From assembly GCA_002084535.1 (NCBI GenBank), contig NBLI01000117.1:1-6008 (forward strand): DNA of 6,008 nt. Reading direction: 5' to 3'. A program made the position numbers and the translations under genes. A model generated the notes under the pieces. That model did no database searches. It had not been told where the DNA came from and saw only the letters and a program-made list of their open reading frames with translations. Shown here one piece after another: positions 1 through 5,199 of this stretch (the first letter of the stretch is position 1; the number at the start of each line of letters is the position of its first letter). The DNA is from Candidatus Zhuqueibacterota bacterium 4572_119. GTDB taxonomy: Bacteria; Zhuqueibacterota; Zhuqueibacteria; Thermofontimicrobiales; Thermofontimicrobiaceae.

Positions 1-7
1 AAGCTAA

Positions 8-34
8 TAGCTGTTTCAAGTTTCTTGAAAGCTA
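8..34 (-). terminator. Hairpin just after the GH16 stop codon
   Basis: On the minus strand TAGC-TTTCAAG pairs with CTTGAAA-(CA)-GCTA: an 11-bp stem with one 2-nt bulge and a 3-nt AAA loop, starting 6 nt past the TAA. The inner 7 bp are perfect. No T-run follows within the last bases of the window, so this may be a terminator whose tail is not visible or a 3' mRNA-stabilising hairpin. Confidence 0.4.
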
Positions 35-40
35 CATGGA

Positions 41-901
41 TTATTTCCCTGTCTTTTTAAAGACACGCACATAATCCACTTCCATGCGTTGTGGAAAAAC
101 TGTACTCGCGTCCGGATTACCAGGCCAGTTTCCGCCGACTGCCACATTGAGCAGCAGATGAAAAAACTGATCAAACGGCGCCGGATAATCATGTCCTTCT
201 GTGCTCCATTCAGTTTGCTCCTGATAAAAAACACCGTCCACATACCATTTGAACGAAGTTTCATCCCAATCGAGGGTAAAAACGTGAAAATTATCGTTGA
301 AGTTCCCTTCCGCCAATGTGTAGAAATCACCGGAATGAACATTGTTCGGATACGCGCCGCCATAGTGCAAGGTGCCGTAAACCTTGTTGGGCTGATGCCC
401 GATCAGTTCCATTATATCAATTTCACCGCTTGCAGCCCAGCCGCCATAAATCCAATCTGTGGGTAGCATCCAGATGGCGGGCCAGAGTCCTTGCCCATAG
501 GGCAATTTAGCTTTTATTTCAAACCGACCGTATTTCCAGTCACCTTTTTTTGCCGTTCGCAAACGGGCGGAAGTATAGTCGCGCGTGCCTTCGGCTCCGG
601 TATATGTTTCTTTCAGCGCCTGAATGATCAGCTTACCATTTTCGATAAAAGAGTTGACCGGCCTGTCAGTATAATATTGCAATTCATTGTTACCGCCACC
701 CTGGGCATTGACCTCATGTTCCCATTTTGTGAGATCAATCTCTGTGCCTGAGAATTCATCATTCCAAAAGAGCGTATAGCCTTCAGGTACCGGAATATCA
801 TCATCGCCATTGTTAGCCGGATTTTTATCTGTATTCTGACAATTGGCTAAGGCAAGAATATTGAGGGAAATGATTAATCCCAAAATCACCCTTTTTTTCA
901 T
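41..901 (-). CDS. GH16 laminarinase-type endo-beta-glucanase lipoprotein (probably GH16_3)
   Basis: A 286-residue protein that hydrolyses internal beta-1,3 linkages of laminarin or mixed-linkage beta-glucan. A lipoprotein-type signal (MKKR, hydrophobic 5-19) ends at LALANC with Cys21; Asn at -1 is unusual. A short polar linker (22-38, acidic stretch DDD) leads into the single GH16 jelly-roll domain, about 42-283. Seen motifs: FWNDEFSG (45-52), NNELQYYTD (71-79), SARL (111-114), YGRFEIKAKLP (124-134), WPAIWMLP (140-147), the catalytic GEIDIMEL (159-166) with nucleophile Glu160, Asp162 and acid/base Glu165, LNVAVGGNWPG (251-261) and VDYVRVFK (275-282). The E-x-D-x-x-E spacing with the extra residue is the beta-bulge, laminarinase form, as opposed to lichenase E-x-D-x-E. 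It resembles the Rhodothermus marinus laminarinase from memory. No binding module or T9SS-type C-terminal domain follows. The ATG is backed by AAGGA at 914-910, 8 nt upstream. Family is certain; exact glucan preference is inferred. Confidence 0.96.
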   Translation of the reverse strand: MKKRVILGLIISLNILALANCQNTDKNPANNGDDDIPVPEGYTLFWNDEFSGTEIDLTKWEHEVNAQGGGNNELQYYTDRPVNSFIENGKLIIQALKETYTGAEGTRDYTSARLRTAKKGDWKYGRFEIKAKLPYGQGLWPAIWMLPTDWIYGGWAASGEIDIMELIGHQPNKVYGTLHYGGAYPNNVHSGDFYTLAEGNFNDNFHVFTLDWDETSFKWYVDGVFYQEQTEWSTEGHDYPAPFDQFFHLLLNVAVGGNWPGNPDASTVFPQRMEVDYVRVFKKTGK

Positions 902-969
902 TTTATTATTCCTTAATTTGGAGTGTATTAACTGCGTTCAAGTTTTTTGTGTCAGCGGTCTGATATTTT

Positions 970-986
970 AATAGAAATTTTCTATT
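970..986. promoter_or_regulatory. 17-bp palindrome upstream of GH16, possible operator
   Basis: AATAGAAA-T-TTTCTATT is a perfect 8-bp inverted repeat around one central base, centred about 77 nt upstream of the GH16 start codon. The position suits an operator or activator site. The DNA here is very AT-rich, which makes chance palindromes more likely, and no regulator gene is in the window. Confidence 0.3.
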
Positions 987-1038
987 TATCCTCTTGATAT
1001 ATTTTTACTACGAAAGACATAAATTCTCAAAGTTTCAC

Positions 1039-1059
1039 AAAAAAAATCATTGCTGATTT
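1039..1059 (-). terminator. Possible terminator hairpin downstream of GH5
   Basis: Minus strand: AAATCA-GCAA-TGATTT, a 6-bp stem capped by a GNRA-type tetraloop; the run of T continues to eight in all before a G. The stem is short and AT-rich, so the call is tentative. It lies about 150 nt past the GH5 stop and about 140 nt before the GH16 start. Confidence 0.35.
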
Positions 1060-1195
1060 CAGGTTATTCCTCACTTTATTTTTATGCTATTTTATGTAAC
1101 AATATCCAACATCGTTAGCCAACTGCAATTTGTGTAGTCACTTTTTTTTACTGCTTTTCATTAAGTCTGGGAGGCTTTATGGCTGATTAGTAAAA

Positions 1196-1212
1196 CTGAT
1201 TTAAAAAATCAG
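1196..1212 (-). terminator. Weak hairpin overlapping the GH5 stop codon
   Basis: On the minus strand CTGATTT-TTT-AAATCAG forms a perfect 7-bp stem with a 3-nt loop and is followed by TTTT. It overlaps the TGA stop of the GH5 gene. The stem is AT-rich, so termination would be partial at best. Confidence 0.3.
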
Positions 1213-2255
1213 GGAATCAACGCGTCCAGCAATTCGTTCCATCTACCTCTATCGGAATCATAAATGCCGAAGCCAGCACAAAATTCCCAGTACGCCCAAC
1301 TGAATTCTCTTTTTTCAGCTTCACGCGAAACAAAATTCGTCCAATTGAATCGCGACAACATGTCTGCTTGTGAATAAGCGCCAAACTCGCCCATAAAAAG
1401 CGGACGGTTATTTTGTTGCGCCCAGATTCTCGCATTATCGAAATCCATAGTGATAGCTATTTTTTCCTGGTTTGTCCCGTGCCATGTAGTTCCCAGCCAG
1501 GCATCACTACCGGATACCCATTCCGCGCCCTGATGCGTGAAATGGAAAGGATTATAATAATGGAATGTTACGATGAGATTTTGCTCTGCTTCCGGTAAAA
1601 TAAGTTTTTCCAATGCGGACAACCCTCCAAATTCAGCTGTTCCCACAATCAATGTTCGCCTGGGATTGCTTTGACGAATAACATCAATGGCTTCATCCAA
1701 ATAGACATTCCACAATGCTGGTGTAAATTTATCATTAGGCTCATTGAGGATTTCAAAAAACAGTTGTTTTGGTTTGTTAGCATAACGCTCGGCAATCTGG
1801 CTCCACAATCCAAGAAATCGCTGCTTATGCGCTTCAGGATTGGAGGCGATTTCTACGTAGTGATGAATATTTATCACAGCAGTCAGATTATTCTGTAATG
1901 CCTGCTCAATTGCCCAATCCACCCTGGAAAAAAAAGTCTTATTTATAGTAAATGGGGAATCGATTTCCGCGTGCGCTGACCATCGAATGGGAATTCGTAC
2001 GCCATCAAATCCTTTTTCTTTGATTAATTGGAAATAAGAAGCATCCAGAGTTACTCCCCACGCCCCTTCTTGCGGCGCTTCCAGCGCGTTGCCCAGGTTA
2101 ATACTTCTACCCAGAAGCGCATTCTGCTCAAAAGGATTCAGGTCTTCTGTAATGCCATTGGCGTCTGTTTCTTTAGGAGCTGTTGACGTGGATTCACAAT
2201 GCAAGATCAAAACCAGGCAAATAAGAAATATGGATACTATTTTCATTTTTTGCAT
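1209..2255 (-). CDS. GH5 endo-beta-1,4-glucanase lipoprotein (Thermotoga Cel5A-like, probably subfamily GH5_25)
   Basis: With the ATG at 2255 the protein has 348 residues; a GTG at 2264 would add three. A short lipoprotein-like signal (hydrophobic 6-18) ends at LILHC, Cys20, with an unusual His at -1. The rest is one GH5 (beta/alpha)8 barrel filling the whole length: INLGNALEAP (52-61), GVRIPIRW (85-92), INIHHY (128-133), FEILNEP (167-173) with acid/base Glu172, FHYYNPF (231-237), MGEFGAY (288-294) with nucleophile Glu290, and AYWEF (321-325). No catalytic residue is missing and there is no carbohydrate-binding module. From memory the whole chain, including GTAEFGGLSALEKL and FTHQGAEWV, closely matches Thermotoga maritima Cel5A, an enzyme known for activity on beta-glucan, lichenan, carboxymethylcellulose and mannans. 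Expected reaction: endo-hydrolysis of beta-1,4 linkages at the cell envelope. It follows the chaperone-like gene by 33 nt and precedes the GH16 gene by 307 nt. Family is certain; subfamily and substrate are inferred. Confidence 0.95.
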   Translation of the reverse strand: MQKMKIVSIFLICLVLILHCESTSTAPKETDANGITEDLNPFEQNALLGRSINLGNALEAPQEGAWGVTLDASYFQLIKEKGFDGVRIPIRWSAHAEIDSPFTINKTFFSRVDWAIEQALQNNLTAVINIHHYVEIASNPEAHKQRFLGLWSQIAERYANKPKQLFFEILNEPNDKFTPALWNVYLDEAIDVIRQSNPRRTLIVGTAEFGGLSALEKLILPEAEQNLIVTFHYYNPFHFTHQGAEWVSGSDAWLGTTWHGTNQEKIAITMDFDNARIWAQQNNRPLFMGEFGAYSQADMLSRFNWTNFVSREAEKREFSWAYWEFCAGFGIYDSDRGRWNELLDALIP

Positions 2256-2262
2256 TCTGAAC

Positions 2263-2268
2263 ACCTTT
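2263..2268 (-). promoter_or_regulatory. Ribosome-binding site that fixes the GH5 start
   Basis: AAAGGT lies 7 nt upstream of the ATG at 2255-2253. The same 10-nt string GATGAAAGGT, with the same 7-nt spacing, precedes the PorV-family start (5168-5159). The longer alternative start, the GTG at 2264-2262, overlaps this site and would have no ribosome-binding site of its own at a normal distance, so the ATG at 2255 is preferred. An ATG three codons further in (2246-2244) cannot be excluded. Confidence 0.7.
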
Positions 2269-2288
2269 CATCGTTTACTACCGTATTG

Positions 2289-3800
2289 TCAATTTTCAAA
2301 TGACATTTTCCGCCCATAATCTAACCTGTCATGTGTGGTTACTAATGGAAAATTTGGTACAATCACCGGGAAAGGGACATTTTTCTGCAAAACAACCATG
2401 TCGATATTGGTGAGTTGAATCTTTTCAAACAATTCAGTATTTATTTCTATTTCATTTTGGTATTTCTTTTGCAAATTAACGATATATGGATTTAAATCTT
2501 CTTCAATGACTTTCAGATGTTTTTCATAAAAATTTGACATTTTACCAATAGATTCCAGATAATTGTTCCTGCCGTACAAAGCCAAAAGAAAATCCTGCCA
2601 CATTTGCACATTACTTTCCACAACCGGAGTTTTATCGTATCCTCTTTTTTCCGCCTCCTGCGCGATATATTTATCACGAATCAGATCAGCAATGGCAAAC
2701 TTGAACTGTTCAGCAAATTCACGTTTTTTCATCCGTTTCTTTCTAAAAAGCAGGGGATGAATGTTCAGCTCCTTTCTGAAGCGGGAAACTGTCCAGATTT
2801 CACCGTCAATTTCAAGTAACGTTTCATCAGCAATTTCATCGATTTCACTACCAACCGCATCGAGAATCACTTCATCGCTTTCTTTATTCCAAAATCTTTT
2901 ATTGAACTCGTTTTCTTTGTCCTTTGAACTTGCCAGGTAGAGCTGACCAATAATATTCACCAGTTTTTTAAAAGTCTCACGGTTAAATTCAATCCGCTTA
3001 CCCTTCATCAAATCCTTGACAAAAACAGTGTAATTTGCCAGTGCTGTTTCCATTTTCATTTTTTCACGAACATCGTTAATCCGGGTTCGCACATCATCAT
3101 CAGTAATAAAACGAAAATCTGACCAGCCTGCAATGCGCATAATCATATAATAATCTTTTTCAATTCTTAGCGGTCCGATCACCTGTCCTTTTTGCAATTC
3201 TTCTGAATAAAGCGCGTTATGAACAGTCTTATGCTCAGGTGATTCCCATTTTACCTTCCGCTGGGGAATATCTTCCAATCCGCTAAAAACCTCATCAAAT
3301 CCAGAGCCATTATTTAATTGATTTTGAATTTCCTGTGCTATGGCGCTGTCTTTGAGAGACACATACTCAATGTTGTATTCCCTGCCGGCAAGTTTGTATT
3401 TTTTCCTGATTTCACTTGTATCGAGGACGACTTTGTCATAATAATCTTTGTAAAACAACCACTGGCGCATGGATTGCTCACGTCGTCCTTTGAGATAATC
3501 CTGAAATTGTTCAGTGGATGTCAATTCATTATCTTCCCCGGTTTCCAAAGCCAAAAGTTTTTCCGCGATCAGGGAGTTGAGAACTATTTTCCGGTGTATG
3601 TAATTATCGCGATTACAATATTGGGGACGGATAGTGTATTCAGCCCGCCTTTTGAAATCAGACGCGGTGATAATTTTATCACCAATTTGCGCCAGTATTT
3701 TATCCTTTGGCAAATGTTCAGTTTTTCTGGCACAAAAAGAAATTATGAGAACAGAGGATAATATAACAATTTTGCTAAAGTTTATTTTTTTATTCTTCAT
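2289..3800 (-). CDS. SurA/parvulin-like periplasmic chaperone, probable lipoprotein, with degenerate isomerase region
   Basis: A 503-residue protein. The N-terminus (MKNKK, hydrophobic 11-21, then IISFC with Cys23) reads as a lipoprotein signal, although Phe at position -1 is unusual. Residues 35-86 (ILAQIGDKIITASDFKRR, then a helix VLNSLIAEKLLALE) match the opening of SurA/PpiC-type chaperones. Residues about 140-226 occupy the place of a parvulin domain (EYVSLKD, GSGFDEVF, GQVIGPLRIEKDYYMIMRI) but lack clear catalytic-site motifs. A second chaperone-like module starts at about 328 (LLEIDGEIWTVSRFRKEL; DLIRDKYIAQEAEKRGYDK at 372-390) with no second parvulin domain after it. Known relatives assist folding of outer-membrane and exported proteins; isomerase activity here is doubtful. 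The ATG is the only start that gives a signal peptide, yet its ribosome-binding site is poor (AAAAAGAAT), unlike its neighbours. The GH5 start lies 33 nt after its TGA, so the two are probably one operon. Domain assignment is by eye; foldase-like is fairly sure, substrate unknown. Confidence 0.75.
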   Translation of the reverse strand: MKNKKINFSKIVILSSVLIISFCARKTEHLPKDKILAQIGDKIITASDFKRRAEYTIRPQYCNRDNYIHRKIVLNSLIAEKLLALETGEDNELTSTEQFQDYLKGRREQSMRQWLFYKDYYDKVVLDTSEIRKKYKLAGREYNIEYVSLKDSAIAQEIQNQLNNGSGFDEVFSGLEDIPQRKVKWESPEHKTVHNALYSEELQKGQVIGPLRIEKDYYMIMRIAGWSDFRFITDDDVRTRINDVREKMKMETALANYTVFVKDLMKGKRIEFNRETFKKLVNIIGQLYLASSKDKENEFNKRFWNKESDEVILDAVGSEIDEIADETLLEIDGEIWTVSRFRKELNIHPLLFRKKRMKKREFAEQFKFAIADLIRDKYIAQEAEKRGYDKTPVVESNVQMWQDFLLALYGRNNYLESIGKMSNFYEKHLKVIEEDLNPYIVNLQKKYQNEIEINTELFEKIQLTNIDMVVLQKNVPFPVIVPNFPLVTTHDRLDYGRKMSFEN

Positions 3801-3837
3801 ATTCTTTTTAATTTTAGTTCAACAATATTTAATTATC

Positions 3838-3971
3838 ATATATGAGTCCAATCCAAAAACCAGGTATTTTAAGATTTTTCATAAATTATGGTGCTATAAC
3901 TTCAATATAAATAATTTTTGATTTGATTGGAAAATACCTAATTTTTACCTTTTTAGAGTTGACTCATATAT
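3838..3971. repeat. Imperfect long inverted repeat (134 bp) in the leader of the chaperone-like gene
   Basis: The outer arms ATATATGAGTC (3838-3848) and GACTCATATAT (3961-3971) are perfect 11-bp complements. Further in, AGGTATTTT (3862-3870) and AAAATACCT (3931-3939) are perfect 9-bp complements. The arms are offset by an 8-nt difference in the spacer, leaving a 60-nt AT-rich centre. Both outer ends are flanked by the dinucleotide TC (3836-3837 and 3972-3973), which could be a tiny target duplication or chance. It may be a decayed miniature element, a regulatory element or an RNA fold. No coding capacity is seen inside. Confidence 0.5.
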
Positions 3972-4017
3972 TCATTCAATTTAAAATGATCTCGACAACA
4001 TTTTCTGACTAACAATA

Positions 4018-4053
4018 AAAAAGATGCAGCAATTTATCAAACCGCACCTTTTT
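4018..4053 (-). terminator. Rho-independent terminator after the PorV-family gene, possibly bidirectional
   Basis: Read on the minus strand, arm AAAAAGGTGCGG pairs with CTGCATCTTTTT over 12 positions (two G-U wobbles) around a 12-nt loop, and the descending arm merges into a run of six T. It begins about 30 nt after the PorV-family stop. Because the arms begin with A-runs and end with T-runs, the same structure could also stop transcription on the plus strand. It separates the PorV unit from the downstream chaperone-like and glycosidase genes. Confidence 0.75.
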
Positions 4054-4083
4054 ATATAAAGTTCATTCTTTCCTAATTTGATA

Positions 4084-5151
4084 CTAAAAAGTTACTCCGA
4101 GAGAATAGGCATGAGCGTTTCCAAGAATTCCGACTCCCCGGTATGCATATTCGATTTTTAATGCCATGTTATTCATCAATCTCAAAATCATACCAAAACC
4201 AGCTGTAAATCCAAATTCTGAATCATCAAGAAAACTCGCTTTGTATCCACTGCGAAGAAAGAAATCACCAGTACTGGGCAAAGTAATTTTATATTGCGCG
4301 CCAAGGTTAACGGATTCAGCATTATTATTGGGATGAAGTGCGTCGATTGCCAGCGTCAACCGGTGCTGTTCATATACGATGGGATTTATGGACATTCCAA
4401 TGCGAAAAATCAGCGGTAATTCCCATGATTGCAGGCTAAACTTACCTTCAAGATCCCGGTAATTCCCCTCCTGTTCAGGCTCAATATCAATTGGAAATAG
4501 TAGGTCCAGTCCGTCATATTTCATTTTTGTCCCATAATTTGAAATGCTCATTCCGATATTTATACCGTCTTCGCGTTTGCCAGTGGGAGAGAAAAATTGG
4601 GTATTCACGATGACTCCCAGATCAAGAGCAAAAGCACTGGCACTGGTATGCCAGATTTTTGAAGAAATATATTTTGCTGATGCGCCAAAGGCAAACCATT
4701 GCGCCATACGGCGAGCGTAGGAAATCGCAAAGGCAAAATCAGAAGCGGTAAACAACTCGCCTGTACCGTCCTGCATATCCAGGTTGGTAACTTCCATATC
4801 GCCATATCCGGCCTGAATCAGACTCAGGGAAAACGTTCCCAGAGACGGCAGAACCATACCGACACCAACAAACGATGTATTAATATCAGCGATCCACGGC
4901 TGATAGGAAAACTGCGCTTCGCTCCTCTCCATATAGGATAAACCCGCTGGATTCCAGTAAACGGAAGACAAATCATTTGCCACGCTCACGTAAGCATCAC
5001 CCATGGCAATACCAGCACTGCCATAGCCGATTTCCAAGAAGTTCGCGGCTGTTGTACCGACACGATATGGCTTCTGAGCAAAACCGAATGAATAACTGAT
5101 TACCATTATCATAATGGCAATTACAACTATTTTCAAACTTACTCTATTCAT
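4084..5151 (-). CDS. PorV/PorQ-family outer-membrane beta-barrel protein
   Basis: A 355-residue protein with a clear Sec signal peptide: basic N-terminus, hydrophobic stretch about 7-20, and likely cleavage after GFA25, before QKPYR. The N-terminal signature is that of the PorV/PorQ (UPF0164) family: AANFLEIGYGSAGIAMGDAY (35-54) followed by VANDLSSVYWNPAGL (57-71). The rest alternates amphipathic strands with turns, and the chain ends in a phenylalanine (SLGVTF), as expected of a BAM-inserted barrel. In Bacteroidetes, PorV shuttles T9SS substrates and PorQ acts in the attachment complex; many FCB-group genomes carry paralogues of unknown job. The ATG start is supported by AAAGGT at 5164-5159, 7 nt upstream. 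The preceding gene encodes a protein with a T9SS-like C-terminal domain, which fits a substrate or partner relation, but this is inferred. A strong hairpin terminator follows the stop. The family call is confident; the specific secretion role is not shown. Confidence 0.9.
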   Translation of the reverse strand: MNRVSLKIVVIAIMIMVISYSFGFAQKPYRVGTTAANFLEIGYGSAGIAMGDAYVSVANDLSSVYWNPAGLSYMERSEAQFSYQPWIADINTSFVGVGMVLPSLGTFSLSLIQAGYGDMEVTNLDMQDGTGELFTASDFAFAISYARRMAQWFAFGASAKYISSKIWHTSASAFALDLGVIVNTQFFSPTGKREDGINIGMSISNYGTKMKYDGLDLLFPIDIEPEQEGNYRDLEGKFSLQSWELPLIFRIGMSINPIVYEQHRLTLAIDALHPNNNAESVNLGAQYKITLPSTGDFFLRSGYKASFLDDSEFGFTAGFGMILRLMNNMALKIEYAYRGVGILGNAHAYSLGVTF

Positions 5152-5199
5152 TTGTTTTACCTTTCATCTATAAAAAAGTACTATACTATTTCCAAATTT

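Larger units (their letters stand above)
902..1208. other. Intergenic region between GH5 and GH16
   Basis: This 307-nt stretch has no credible gene on either strand. On the minus strand it contains the tail of the GH5-stop hairpin (1212-1196), a second terminator-like hairpin (1059-1039), a 17-bp palindrome (986-970) and the GH16 ribosome-binding site AAGGA (914-910). Its length and the two hairpins suggest that GH16 has its own promoter, but I could not find a convincing -35/-10 pair. No tRNA, riboswitch or repeat array is recognisable. Confidence 0.6.
3801..4083. other. AT-rich intergenic region upstream of the chaperone-like gene
   Basis: This 283-nt gap holds the terminator at 4018-4053 and an imperfect inverted repeat at 3838-3971. 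It should also hold the promoter for the 3800-2289 gene. The best -10-like element on the minus strand is TATGATAAT (3840-3832), about 30 nt before the start codon, but no well-placed TTGACA-like box accompanies it, so no promoter is called. There is no open reading frame with a start and ribosome-binding site, and no RNA gene is recognisable. Confidence 0.6.

Noticed and set aside
89..466. A 125-codon plus-strand open frame
   Set aside because: It lies opposite the GH16 gene, whose catalytic motifs are unmistakable, and its translation is low-complexity shadow sequence.
1169..1190. A strong GGGAGG ribosome-binding-like site followed by ATG on the plus strand
   Set aside because: The frame stops after three codons (ATG GCT GAT TAG), so there is no gene; it may be chance.
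2256..2264. GTG start adding three residues to GH5
   Set aside because: It overlaps the AAAGGT site that is ideally placed for the ATG at 2255, and it adds nothing to the signal peptide.
3318..3761. A 147-codon plus-strand open frame
   Set aside because: It is antisense to the chaperone-like gene, has no ribosome-binding site and no recognisable protein features; the minus-strand frame has a clear signal peptide and domains.
3832..3840. TATGATAAT as a promoter -10 box for the chaperone-like gene
   Set aside because: No matching -35 box lies 16-18 nt upstream, and such strings are common in this AT-rich gap.
5152..5199. Possible separate promoter or terminator between the partial gene and the PorV-family gene
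   Set aside because: The 48-nt gap has no stable hairpin and is mostly taken up by the ribosome-binding region, so co-transcription is the simpler reading.
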